Assembly: GCF_014898815.1 (NCBI RefSeq)
Contig: NW_026515454.1
Span: 124,001-188,000 of the forward strand
Reading direction: 5' to 3'
Origin: Panonychus citri
Lineage: Eukaryota; Arthropoda; Arachnida; Trombidiformes; Tetranychidae
Length of the DNA stretch: 64,000 nucleotides
The translations under genes were made by a program, and so were the position numbers. The notes under the pieces were generated by a model. That model did no database searches, had not been told where the DNA came from, and was given only the letters and a program-made list of their open reading frames with translations. Below, one piece after another: positions 1 through 11,606 of the stretch; position 1 is the first letter of the stretch; each line of letters begins with the position of its first letter.

Positions 1-320
1 CACTCTCACCTCCTCTTCATCCTTGTTGTGACCCCTCACACGGGAAGATCATCATCATCATCATCAAACAAGCTTAAAGAGAGAGAGAGAGAGAGAGAGA
101 GATCATAAGGGGAAAGATGAAGATGAAGATGAAGATGAAGACGAAGATGAAGATGAAGATGAGGATGAGGATGAGGATGATGACGAAAAGGAGGTTACCG
201 GGTGAATTGAGTTTTTTCCCCATGAGGAAAGATGAGGATGAGGATGGAGATGGAGATGGAGAGATGATAATGATTGTAGTGATGATGAAAGAATCGGAAT
301 CCCAAACTGATTAACCTAAA
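1..320. repeat. GA and GAT/GAA low-complexity block
   Basis: The block contains a GA dinucleotide tract (about 78-102) followed by GAAGAT/GAGGAT repeats (about 116-180 and 230-265). Frames through it encode only Lys/Met or Asp/Glu strings and close soon after the repeat, so I do not call a gene. It could be the edge of an acidic exon whose remainder lies outside the window. Confidence 0.7.
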
Positions 321-1989
321 GGGCTTCTGTTATTATTATTATTATTTGTGATTATCATTTTAATCATCATCATTATTAACACACCAAAATCTCACTAATA
401 TCATTTGTTTCCATATCAACAATTTAAATCGTGAAGGGTCAATAAAACCTAATCTGATTACTATTTACCTTTGATACGGTTTCAATTTCATTTAAAAAAT
501 TTCACCTCTTTTTTTACCTGTAATACATTTTCACTCATCATCGTTATCACCACAAATCCTAATCATCTTCATCATCATTATCATTATCATCATCACCTTA
601 ATCATTATCATGCTTCCTGTGATAATTATCATTATTATCATCATGAAATAATCAAGTTTATTAGTGTTAATATTATATATTTATAAATCTGAAAAGTCAA
701 TCAACAAAACTATCATTTATTGGTCACGTTATAAAATATTAATTGTATTAATTTTAAAATCTAATTACAATCAGCCTATTAATAAATCTACATGATAATA
801 TTGATAACAATCAGTTCTGATTACAAATTTAGTTGTAATTGACAATTAACATTGAAAATTTTCATTTCTACAATTTTCTCATTTTCTGGACAATTTGATT
901 GTTACAATATAATAACTTTGTTTATTAATTACTTTTGATTATATTTAGTAATTATTATCGACTAATATTTTTGCATGATTCTAATACGTTTACTTGATTA
1001 CATATTACTGATTTTTGATTGTTAATTATTATCTGATTAACTTTTTTAAACGTTTTCCAAGGTAAAAGTTACTAAAAATTAACCTGAATTTGTTAATTGT
1101 TGATTGAGGTCAATTTGTTGATGATGATAATGATGAAGTTGATTAACCTTCATCATTTGTAACTTTCATTAACTAAATTAATTTGTTTCCATAATCTAAA
1201 TCATGTAACAAAAGTAAAAACAAAATGAGAAATTAAAATAAATTGTTTATATTATTATTACAACAATCTAATAAAATGTATGTTAATAAAGTTTTACAAT
1301 CAACAACAATTAACATTTGTATCAATTAACTATAATTGTACCATTAGATTAGCCAATAAATGAGCTAATCATTTACAATCCTCATCGGCTATTAATATAA
1401 TTGTGAATTAAATTATCGTTTAAATTGTAAATCAGTAAATATTAATAATAAGTAAATGTATTAACTTAATCAACAAACGAATTGAAATTTTGATTATTTT
1501 TGTGCTTGACAAAAATGATTTATTTTCAATTTGTTGATTTTCTGGTCAATCAAATACGAGCTGAGGTTTAATTGTGCTGGCTAATTGTGATCTTATGATT
1601 AGACAATTAGTCAATAAACTGTCAATATGAATTAAAGATTAATCAATAAATTGTTGATTCCCAAATAAGCTTAGATAAACAATCTTGACAGTTAGTAGTT
1701 AGATTGGATAATCAATTCAACTTAATTCATGACCTTTATTTTTTTTTGGGTACAAAATGATTGAGATGATGAAGATAATGATGAGGATGATGATGATGGT
1801 GATGATGAATGGACAGTGAATACAAACTGACCATTCAAGTTTGTAATAGATTGTAACATTTACGTTCATGTGAACAGTTTTGATTTATCTCAATTAAGTT
1901 TCAGATTAATGATATTGATCAGATTAACAGATTAATTTTGATAATACAATTTCCGTTTCCGATGTATCCAACTGGTCAATCGGACACAA
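321..1989. other. AT-rich intergenic, no gene seen
   Basis: All frames are frequently closed. The sequence is dominated by AATTGTTA/TAACAATT-like words and a few CAT/ATG runs (560-640, 1760-1810). I see no RNA gene or mobile element. The rightmost part is probably the 3' flank of the secreted gene on the minus strand. Confidence 0.6.
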
Positions 1990-2700
1990 TTAAATTATCG
2001 GTGTCCAACTGATTTTGTACTTTAACCAGTAGCGACCTTGGGCCGTGAATGTGGATACACAGTATTCAGACTCCATGTAACAATCAGTAAATTGTATCTT
2101 AATTCTTGCGATGAAATCATCAACATTCTCGGTGACATAATCTGCATCACTAATTGATAGCAAAAAATGACCTTCCCTGGAAACCAAAGGTGAATCAAAA
2201 TAATCGTCACCGAAATTTGGATGATTATTATTGTAAATTATACTCGTAGTTCCGATTAATTTGAATCCGGATAATTTTGAGTCCACATAAACTTTGATAT
2301 AAGAATCGGTTTCTGTAAATGTATCTTTCTGTGGGAAAAAGCACTGACCAATGGTCAGTCGAGCTCGACCTGGAATATCATTTAGATGGACACATGAACC
2401 AGATTTACAATAAGAATCGACATCGCAAAGTTTACCATAGTTTAGACTGTAGCTAATAACTTGATTGTCGTTGTAATAATCACTAAATTCAGGGGAAGAT
2501 GATGAAAACCATGAACAATTAAGTTGACATTTTGTTGATGATGATGAAAAAATGAGACGATCAGGATATTTGGATAAACATGATCGATCATCTTTATCGG
2601 TATAAAACTCATAGAATGGACTAATTGTTGATAATTGGAAATTGGAACAATTAACTAGCAGAATTGATAAAATAATCGTTGTTAATTTAACTATTCTCAT
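1990..2700 (-). CDS. secreted cysteine-module plus C2-like domain protein (copy A)
   Basis: Intronless 236-residue protein. Residues 1-19 form a signal peptide (MRIVKLTTIILSILLVNCS), so it is probably secreted. Residues about 38-110 carry the spacing C..CxxxC..C.....CxSGxC, which resembles the cysteine-rich module that follows the catalytic domain in ADAMTS-type and tick salivary metalloproteases; there is no protease domain. Residues about 125-210 look like a C2 sandwich: YIKVYVDSK, then a turn with NNNHPNF, then HFLLSISDAD. This is the usual order of a C2 domain with acidic loops that may bind calcium. A last cysteine pair (TDCYMESEYC) closes the protein. It aligns along its whole length with the gene at 3926-4663 and with the decayed copy between them, so this is a tandem family. 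The function is unknown; a salivary or extracellular role is inference. Confidence 0.88.
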   Translation of the reverse strand: MRIVKLTTIILSILLVNCSNFQLSTISPFYEFYTDKDDRSCLSKYPDRLIFSSSSTKCQLNCSWFSSSSPEFSDYYNDNQVISYSLNYGKLCDVDSYCKSGSCVHLNDIPGRARLTIGQCFFPQKDTFTETDSYIKVYVDSKLSGFKLIGTTSIIYNNNHPNFGDDYFDSPLVSREGHFLLSISDADYVTENVDDFIARIKIQFTDCYMESEYCVSTFTAQGRYWLKYKISWTPII

Positions 2701-3108
2701 TTTTATCTATTCTTTCACAATTAATTATCGACAAATGATTAAAATTCTTGCCTGATTGTTATTACTTATACTTCAGTCTTTTGTTGATTGTTTTCTTAAA
2801 TATCATTTAATTGTCTCATTGGCAGAACTTAATTGTTATTATGTATCTATTATTTATCATAATTAACCAGGTTTCCGATTAATTCGTTATGCCGACTAAT
2901 CTAAAGCTAATCATGTCTTAATTGTTGTCTACAAGAATATCTAATTTGCCTCATCATTAATGGTGTTAGACTGTTAATTTGATTAATTATAACAACATTT
3001 CCGATCCCTGTCAATCTAATCAATAATTAGATCTTTCTACCAATCAACTGGCACAAATTAAGATTTAATTGTCATGATTTAGTGATTAAGATGAAAAGTT
3101 TTTCAAGA
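2701..3108. other. intergenic spacer in tandem cluster
   Basis: An AT-rich spacer upstream of copy A and downstream of the decayed copy. I see no coding frame; it probably holds the promoter of copy A on the minus strand. Confidence 0.5.
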
Positions 3109-3480
3109 TCAAACTTTGCATCGACTAATTAATTTAAAATAAACTCTCAATTGCGATTGATTAAAACTTTCTTTCGATTCTTGGAAAATTCTGAAACAAG
3201 ATGAACTTTTCCAGCAATCAGTAAATTGCAAATTCGTTTTCACAACTAAATCGTAATTTTTGAAATTCCAATCATAGATTTCGATGCAAAAACGATCATC
3301 CAATGATACTAAAGCTGAATCGAAATTGTCAGAATATCATGAGCTTAGTTCCAGAACATTTCGATAAATAAAAACTTCGAACTCGTTTCCTTGGATTGAA
3401 TATCAATTCGAGACCAGTGGTCAAGCGAGCTCAATATACGGAATATCAATAAGATGGACACAATAATCGATCTCACTTTT
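3109..3480 (-). pseudogene. decayed copy of the secreted cysteine-module/C2 family
   Basis: Reading the minus strand from 3480 in one frame gives, in the family's order: DYCVHLIDIPYIELA, a stop, NEFEVFIYRNVLELSS, a stop, YSDNFDSALVSL, FCIEIYDW, and a C-terminal LQFTDC. These match CVHLNDIPGRARLT, YIKVYV, NFGDDYFDSPLVSREG, LLSISDAD and IQFTDC of copy A. At least three in-frame stops interrupt it, and no convincing signal peptide or first cysteine half can be found upstream (3481-3660). It is therefore a 5'-truncated, stop-ridden relic between two intact copies. The remaining 64-residue open stretch at 3109-3303 is part of this relic, not a gene of its own. Confidence 0.85.
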
Positions 3481-3925
3481 CATTAGTTTTCACAAGAAAT
3501 TGTCCATAAACTAATCATCAGATTGAAACTTGTCTTAATTGTGTCAAACTGACAACTTAATTAACCTCTAATCGTCTAATTAATGTGATTTCCGATTGAT
3601 TTATCAGCGCATCCAAATAAACTTAAATCAAACAGTAAATCAGATTTCCATGATTAGTTGATCAATCAATTGATCAGCACCATGAATTTATTTGTATATT
3701 AATCAAAAAAATATGTTAAATGGTTAATTAATTGTTGTTAAATTGATACTTTGCTTATGTTCACAATTAAATGATTGTCAATTGTATGAATATCAAATTA
3801 CCAGAGGAAAAGTAAGTCAACCTAATGGAAAGTAAAATAAAATATATAAATTGTTACGAAATTATGATGATGAGAATTACAATGAGATGATAATTAAGTT
3901 ATTGATTGGTTGATCGTTGAGTTGA
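3481..3925. other. intergenic spacer, possible relic of pseudogene 5' half
   Basis: AT-rich. The part near 3481-3660 may contain unrecognisable remains of the N-terminal half of the decayed copy. Otherwise I see nothing. Confidence 0.4.
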
Positions 3926-4663
3926 TCAGGGCTCTTGGCTAATCCATTTTAGTTTGTAATTAATTGAATATCGACCATTTGATTCCTCGCAAGTGACATT
4001 TTCCTTGCACTGATTGAAATTAATCGTAAAGCTACAAATGTAATCATCTGGTGATGAGTCTCTGTCCTTGGCGACCAGGTAGAAATGTCCAGTTTTATTG
4101 GCAAGTGGACTTGTGAATGTGGTATCGAAACTGGGTGAATTGTCATCTTCAATTACCCGTGTTGACCCAAGGTCAATATACCGCTCAGGCTTATCATTTT
4201 TCGTAACATATACTAAAATGTAGGCATCGGTCGCTGAGAAATAATCTTGATCGGGAAACCATCCATCTACTAAGGTCAAAACTGCTTGACCCGGAAGATT
4301 ATCCCGATCGATACAATGACCTGAACGGCAAAAGTTTTTACTCCCACGGCGGCCACAAGGTAGATTATCACTGACATTGTAGTGGACAACGTCCACTGTA
4401 TCGTAATATTTATGATAATGAGATGAAGACGAAGCCCAAAATGTACACTTAATTTGACATCCATCGGATTCCAATGTCGCTGAGAAAACAAATCGATCGC
4501 CATGTTGATTAATACAAAATATTTGCTCACTCGTAGTTAAAGTATCTTTATAAGTAATATCAGCAATTAACTCGGAATCGGGTTTAATGGTTGGACCAGA
4601 TTGGACAATTAAGATGATCATTGAAAGAGCGATGATAATATTGTAAAAAAATTGATTGGACAT
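3926..4663 (-). CDS. secreted cysteine-module plus C2-like domain protein (copy B)
   Basis: Intronless. I start at the ATG at 4663 because it places a clean signal peptide at the N-terminus (MSNQFFYNIIIALSMIILIV). An in-frame ATG at 4708 would add 15 residues before it. The protein has 245 residues. The cysteine module (about residues 45-105) reads CQIKCTFW, then LPCGRRG, FCRSGHCID, close to the ADAMTS/tick metalloprotease cysteine-rich spacing. The C2-like part (about 125-210) has DAYILVYV, a loop DDNSPSFD, and HFYLVAKDRDSSPDDYI; the Asp-rich last loop is better preserved for calcium binding than in copy A. One NVT glycosylation motif sits near the C-terminus. It belongs to the same family as the gene at 1990-2700. 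The role is unknown; the two-module combination without a protease is unusual. Confidence 0.88.
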   Translation of the reverse strand: MSNQFFYNIIIALSMIILIVQSGPTIKPDSELIADITYKDTLTTSEQIFCINQHGDRFVFSATLESDGCQIKCTFWASSSSHYHKYYDTVDVVHYNVSDNLPCGRRGSKNFCRSGHCIDRDNLPGQAVLTLVDGWFPDQDYFSATDAYILVYVTKNDKPERYIDLGSTRVIEDDNSPSFDTTFTSPLANKTGHFYLVAKDRDSSPDDYICSFTINFNQCKENVTCEESNGRYSINYKLKWISQEP

Positions 4664-4708
4664 GTTGATTTGGAGACTGATTGATTTGATTAGATGAGAT
4701 GAGAACAC

Positions 4709-5818
4709 AATTTAAAATCAAATCAGTGGTCAATTGATTGATTTTGGCTAAAGGTTGGTTTCAATATCTTATTATGATGATGTTATTCACTGTGATTAGC
4801 ACACTGATGATGAGATTAAGTTAATTGTGATTAGTTTATAATCCTCGGGATAATAATTAGGAAAATTAACAGAGAGAAAGATGAGATTTTGATTGCAATG
4901 AGAAGCCCAGATGTAAATGATTCGAGACAACAATTAGTATGAGAAAATGAAATTAATAAAACAATCCTTAGATGAGAAGACAATTAGAATCAGAGAGAAT
5001 AATTAAAAGAAATTAGAAAAAGTTAATTAGTTGATGAGGTTAATTGAGAGCTAAAGATGAAAAAGGAAAAGGAAATCTAATACAATCTAAGATGAGAAAT
5101 TGTTGAGAAAATTTTTTCTCGCAATTAAATTAAATTGATGAGAAAATTTTTCTTTTCTCAGAAAAAAATTGATTCTTGTTGATAAATCAACTGTGAATTT
5201 AGTTGATTAAAACACAATGGAAATGGTTTACAAATATAATCACAATCAAGAGAAAGATGATCAGACAATTGATTTAACAATAGTCGACAAGGTTATTGAC
5301 TATTGGGTGAGAAAATTAAATCCACTCAATTTGTTAACCAATAAGAGATCAACATTTGATTAGGAACATTATTTAAATCTGAGAGAAATTAAGAAACAAT
5401 CAATTGAAACAATTAGTTCCATATGGGAATTTAATTGTTAGTAAAACAAGTTGGTAACAATTTGAACAAATATGAATCATTTAAAATGATTGATCTTCAT
5501 TCAGATATTGACAATTAATTGAATGATTGTGCGTAATTATTATTGATTAGCTTATTGTTCATTGATTTATGATGAGTAATTTAGAATCAATTAAATTGGA
5601 TTAGAGTAATTGTTAGAAAAGGTTAATCAATTGATCCATTCAAATGATAGTTTTGTTATGTTTAAGGTTCATGTTTATTTTTGTTTAGGGTAATTAATTA
5701 ATCAATTACTTGATTGTTTTGTTTTTCTCTATTGTTGTTGTTGTTGCTTGTGGTTGTTGATTTTTACAATTTAATTTGATTTAGTGATGATAAAAAAAAA
5801 TACTTCAACAATTTCCGT
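4709..5818. other. intergenic between copy B and AP-3 beta gene
   Basis: AT-rich with many stops on both strands. I searched the minus strand for exons that could extend the AP-3 beta gene with an appendage domain and found none. It probably holds the promoter of copy B and the 3' UTR of the AP-3 gene. Confidence 0.55.
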
Positions 5819-8800
5819 TCAACTATTGGTATTGTTTTCATCATTTCCGGAAACTTTTAGCTTATCCAATCCTTTCTTCATGGATTCAATATCTTTATTG
5901 TTGGCGGTGGTTGGTGATTTAACGGTGGGATCACTTTTAGTACCATTGGTGTCGATATTATCTTCATTATCAGCTGATTCATTATCATCATCTTCTTTAT
6001 CATCGTTGACATCATCATCTCCATCATCAACTTGCTCGTAATCATTTTTGTCTTCAACTCCTTTTTCACTTTCATTTTCAGTTTCAGTTTCTTCATCTTC
6101 AGTGTCATCATCATCATCGTCGTCGTCGTCATCATCATCATCACTATCATCTTCATCGGAATCTTCATCTGAATCTTCATCACTGTCATCATCTTCTTCT
6201 TCCTCCTCTTCTTCTCCTTCCTCTTCGCCATAATCACTACTGTCACTGTAGAAATTGTCATCATCTGTTGATAGAAGAGAAAGAAAAAATAAAAAGAGAT
6301 TAATAGATTTTCCAAAATTAAACTAATAATAATAATAATTAAATTCTAACCTCTTTTCGTCGAATCCTTTTTAACAAGTTCGAAGGGAACTCTCTTTAAA
6401 ACGACCTCTTCAGCTCCTGGTCGCTGACGGACACTTGTATCTGGCTGTTCAGTTGGAAAATCGGGTAACTCTTCATAACCAGTTAATCTTTTATCAAGAA
6501 AATGAGATAAAGTTCCAATTCTAAATTTAGATGAATAATCTACAATTGATTCTGATTGTTCACTTTCCGTTTGGTTGATTGAAACTTTGGGTGACATGAG
6601 TATCCTATTGGTTAAAATGTTACCCTCCTGGGAATCACATTTATTCATCAATTGTTTCAAAAATCTTCCTCTATCACGAACATCATAATTAACATCATAT
6701 TTTGCCAAATTAAAAACATAATTAACCAAAGCTTTGATTCGGATTTTCTCTTTCTCGGTGAAAACCTCACTTTCTCCAATGATTACCTTTAAATACAATT
6801 TAGAGGCTAAATTCATTGCCTGCAATTTAACTAGATTTGATTCATTGCAGAAAGTTTTCGCAATTAAACGTAATACATCAGGTGAAACTTGTAATGATTT
6901 GTCATTTTTATCACAAAACTCAGCTAATATCCATAATATAGTAGCCCGAGCATGAGGAGTTTCAATTTTATCAATTAAACGAATAACTTGTTTGATTATC
7001 ATGGTAACTATTGAATCGGCTTTAGTACTTGAATCCATTGAGTCTTCATCTTCATCTTCATCTTCGTCATCATCATCGTCATTATATTTGTCATTTTTCG
7101 TAGCAACTCCTTCCTTTTTTGGTGATGATGATGATGATGATTCTTTATCCAATTGTTTCTCTTTCTCTTTACGAATAATTTGTGTTCGTATGACGATAAT
7201 ACTTTGAGCAACAATGGCCTCATTACGATTGGATAGAAGTTTAATTAATCCATTCAAACAGATTAGGGCAACTTCTTTGATTCTTGATGCACATCGACCG
7301 ATTGCCTGAATTGTGGCTGAAACAAATTCCATGTCCGCTTGATAATTATAAATGTACGCCTGAAACTCCCTCAGAATCAATGGTATATTGGATGAACTTG
7401 ATAGATTGGTAAGAATGGAAAGTTTAAGTATTTTCACTTGTGTTGAATCACGAGATTTTATGAAAAACGATTTTAAATAAGGTTCAAAAAGTGGCTTCAT
7501 AGGCTTGGAGATACCATTACTTGGTAGACAAGTTCCGGTCAGGGTAACAATATTGGTTAGAACGATAATCTGAATTTCCGGGTGAGAATGAAGTAAACGT
7601 ATTAAAGGTTTAACAATGAGTGAGTTTACTTCCGAATCGGGTGCCAATGCTAAATATAATTGCACAACTGCCATGACCACAGCCGAGTTTCGAGATTGTA
7701 ATAATGGTTTTGCGTTTCTCAATAATAATCGATGGTCAGAATCAAGGTAAACAAGACCACCCATATCACCGGAATCTTTAATTTCATCGTTTTCTCCTTC
7801 TTTATCATCACCTTCTTCTCCTACTTCCCCTTTATTTGAACGGACATTTGGATCTAAAAACTGTGTCCGACCATAACGAATTAACATGTTGATTAAAATA
7901 ACTTGACCCCATTCATCAAAATCGGGCATGAGGGAGACAAATTTCCGATAATTGGAGTGTATCAGATCAAAACGTTCAGGACAAATTTCCTCGAAAGCAG
8001 CGACCGCTGAACCCAAAACAAGTGAAGTTTTATCTTGAAGTAAACGAGCAATTACTGAAATAATCTCTTCCTTTAAATCGGGATCCAAATGGTATAATTT
8101 AGAGATCGCATGAGCTGCAGTTTTCCTCACATAGGCTGACATATCATTGGAACAATCTTTAATTGCGATCAACATGATTGGTGATATCATGGGAACTCGA
8201 ATCGATGAGAGAACCCGAAGAGCAGAGGCTCGTATCAATGGATTAGGATCTTTCAATGATCTCTGGAAAGACGAGATTGATAAAAGTGCCAAATCTTGTT
8301 CCTGTTCAGCGTAACGGGTCAGGTAAAGGTAGACCAATTTTTTAAGCTCTGCGTTTTTGGTCACCACGTTTTTGACCACATGGGGAAACAGTTCTCTTGC
8401 CGCTGTGTCCGATGAGGCTCGACCTTTGGCTATCATTGATATTAATCGTTTCATCGCCTCCACTTTGGGTCCATCTTTGTTATTTTCCAACATTGATTTA
8501 AGATCATCATTTCGTGACGGAAAAGCGGGTATAATTGAGGCACTATCCATTTGAGTAAAATTACTTGTGTAACTGTAAGAAAGAGACATAATCGTATAAT
8601 TCATGATTAGTTAATTGCGCTGATATTAAAATGTTTAAAAACAGAGTAAAAAAAAACGTTAAAAGGAAAACACAATTAAAAACTAAGGGAGATTGACAGG
8701 ATTGACTTGAAGAGTTTGGGAGAAACAATTAGAAGGAGAAAAAGTTACAATTTGTATTAAATTGATTGTAATTCTATATTGTGATTGTTGGTGATTTGAT

Positions 8801-9771
8801 ATCGATAGAAATGGAAATAGCCAAAGGGAGTCTAAGCTAAGTTAAAGATGGAAAGACAATCAATTTGTTTTGATTGTTATCATTCGATGAGAGAGAGATT
8901 GATGATAACCATTGGGAGCTATTCTTTGTCTCGTTGGCTATTGAAGAGATTGAAGATAAATTGATTAGTAAATAAGAATAGAAATTTAATTTTTTCTATC
9001 AATACAATTGATTGACAAGAGGAACCAGTTTTTGTCACCTGAATAGCATTTACTTGATGATGTATTTGCTTTCCAATGGAAACAAAAAAAAAGTGATCAA
9101 TGGATCTTCAAAATTAGGATGTTTTGAAAATGGTAGAACACTAGAAATTGATACAATTAATATATTCACCGAATAATTATAATTGTAAATGAATTTCTAT
9201 GAAAGGAATCAGCTGGAAAATCAGCCGGTTACTTTACGATTAATAACAGAGCACAAATAACTCTCAATGTTTACACATTGAAACCAATTCCTTGTGACAA
9301 TTACCGAGACTGTTTTTCACTTGAATAACATGTTAGCCAGGGTTAATCCAGTTAAATTAATTGAGTTAACCTTAGATAGAATTTACAATTAAAACATTAT
9401 CATGAAGAAAGAAAGATAGAGAGAGAGAGAGAGAGATAAAGAGTAACCGTTACAAGGAGCAAAAAAACATAACCAGAAAAAGGGGACAGGGGATTTTTCA
9501 CCAACCAAAAGAGAAGAGAATAAAAAAAGAGAGAAAAAAGAAAACTAAGAAACAATTAGAGAAGGAGACAAAGATAGCAGAGGGAGAGGATATGATTAGA
9601 AGATAAAAATTGATTATTAATTATTAATTCTTACTTATTTGTTGAGTTACCATAACTTGAATAGTTATCATTTCCACCTCCACCATAGTTTGTATAATCA
9701 TTGTTTTCATTTATCTCTAAATTGGCTGATTCTTTGTGAGCCTGATACTCAAATGAACCAGCAGACGACAT
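5819..9771 (-). CDS. AP-3 complex subunit beta (adaptin), appendage-less
   Basis: Three exons inferred from splice signals and matching phases: 9771-9635, 8572-6351 and 6264-5819; the introns are 1062 and 86 bp. The product is 934 residues. Exon 1 begins MSSAGSFEYQ, like animal AP-3 beta starts, and ends before GTAAGA. Exon 2 follows a strong TTTCTTACAG acceptor. ATGs at 8604 and 8589 would fall in the intron, so they are not the start. Residues about 65-635 are the armadillo/HEAT adaptin trunk (LKKLVYLYLTRYAEQEQDLA, IRASALRVLSSIRVP, DSDHRLLLRNAKPLLQSR, QAIGRCASRIKEV match AP3B closely). An acidic Asp run interrupts it near residue 535. Residues 787-934 are the acidic hinge with the conserved FYSDS. 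The protein stops about 20 residues after a basic KKGLDKLK, whereas vertebrate AP-3 beta is about 1,090 residues with a C-terminal ear. AP-3 sorts cargo to lysosome-related organelles from endosomes. Confidence 0.95.
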
Positions 9772-11606
9772 GGTTATTAGGTGGGTCAGTGGTGGAACAG
9801 TTGATTAACCACCAATTAAAACAAAAATTGAAAATAAATTACGAAAGATCAACTAATTAATTTAATTTAATTAAAGGTAAAAAACATCAGGTTGCCAACG
9901 TCAAGATCCATCAACATGAAACTCAATTGATAACAAATCTCAGGGACGGTTGAATAATAACCAACCGAAAATAAGAAAAAAAAATTGACCTTTCAAAGTG
10001 AAAATGAATTTTGATCAAACTCTTAATTAGTTGGTTAATGTTTAATTTAGTTTAGTTTTTATTTCCTTTTTCTTCTGATTGTCAAGTTAATTGTTAGAAT
10101 TGATTAGAATTAAATTTTTGTCGTTTTTGTTTCAGGGAGATTGAAGAAATTAAATGAAAAATTGATTGGATTTTTTTATTGGAAAATCATTTGTAACAAT
10201 TAACTTTAATTATCTTTGAAGGTGAAAGAAAAGTTAATTGTTCAATATTAACATAGATTATGATTAGTTGATAGTTATTAGTTTTGATTGTTAGAAAATT
10301 TGTTAATCGTTAATTGTCTGGGTATTAATTGTTTCCTTTTCTCGGTTAATTGTTTCATTTGTTTTGAAACTTTTCTCAGTCTGAGAAAGTTAATTGTTGA
10401 TGATTATCGAGTGGAAATTAGTTGATTGGTTACAATTAATATTTAACCTTTTGATTGAATTGATTATTAAAGTCAAATTTCAAGTTAATTTTGTCTGTTT
10501 TAAGTTAATTGTTCAAATTGAAAAGGTAAAATTTAATCTCTACAAATTTAGATTATAACAATTAACCAATTTATTGAAATGTGATTAAAGTTAATTCAGT
10601 TAAATTGTTACTTATTAATTTGAGTTGTTTTTTTAATGGTTTTAATCGTTGAAATGATTTACTTTTAATTTGGTTAATTTAATTCACTAATTTGTTAATA
10701 ACTTTTTAAGAATCACTTTAATTATAAAAACTATTTAAAAGTAAAAATGATTTATTATTGTTACGATTAAAATAAGTTACAATTAAGATGGTTAATTGTA
10801 GTTAACGAGAGATAAATTTACCCTTTAATTGTAATTAGTTTTCTAATTCTTATTTTAACCATTTTTCTTAATTCGATTGGTTTAGAAAGAATTAGTTAAT
10901 TGGTGAATATTTTCCAGTGTTGGAATTGAAAAATTATTTGGTTGATTGTTTTTGTTTTGAGTCTTTTAATTGTCTTGATTTACACAAATTAACTTTATCT
11001 CTCACATGAAATAAAGTAATTTGATTGATTGTTAATTGTTAACAATTAAAATTATAATAGTATAATTAAAGTTTTTTAAAAGTTGTTTGAGTTGATTAAT
11101 TTGTCCATGGATTTGTTTTGGTAACTTTGGTTTGACAAATTGTTTCATCTTCAGTTTTAACATAGGAATTGATTCAATTTTGAGTAGCACAATTTGATTG
11201 AGTGAATTGTGTGTCCGTGTAAATGATTAACAGAACATGTTAATCAATTGATTATAAAATAGTAAACATTCGTAACAATTATTAGGTGAAATTAACAATA
11301 ATAATTAAAAAAAATGGTGAAAAATTGGGTTGAAAAAAGTATTGGATCAACAATGTTTACAATTAGAAAGCGAGAGAGAGAGAGAGAGGTAAAAATTTTT
11401 CCATTTCATGAGAGTTGATTGTTGTTGGTGATTCAGTTCATCAATTAATTTTTTCGAAAACATCTCAATATAATGAGGATGCAGACCAAGTTATCAGTAC
11501 CAATGATTTGTAACGATGATCAAAATGGTGGCGATGGAAACACGATGATTAATGATGATTGTTAATTTTGGTACGTTGGTGTTAAATGATATTTGGAATC
11601 AATTTT
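9772..11606. other. intergenic between AP-3 beta and the six-cysteine gene
   Basis: AT-rich, rich in TTAATTGT words, with a short GA tract at about 11370-11388. A 30-codon frame at 11473-11565 (+) is too short and unsupported. The left end should contain the AP-3 beta promoter; the right end is the 3' flank of the minus-strand gene. Confidence 0.5.

Noticed and set aside
117..314. Lys/Met-rich frame across the GAAGAT repeat
   Set aside because: It is a direct translation of a trinucleotide repeat; the composition is not protein-like and there are no splice signals or conserved motifs.
5784..6233. Plus-strand Ser-rich frames
   Set aside because: They are the complement of the Asp/Glu-rich hinge exon of the AP-3 beta gene on the minus strand.
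11473..11565. 30-codon plus-strand frame (MRMQTKLSVPMICND)
   Set aside because: Too short, in the 3' flank of the minus-strand gene, with no support beyond an ATG and a stop.
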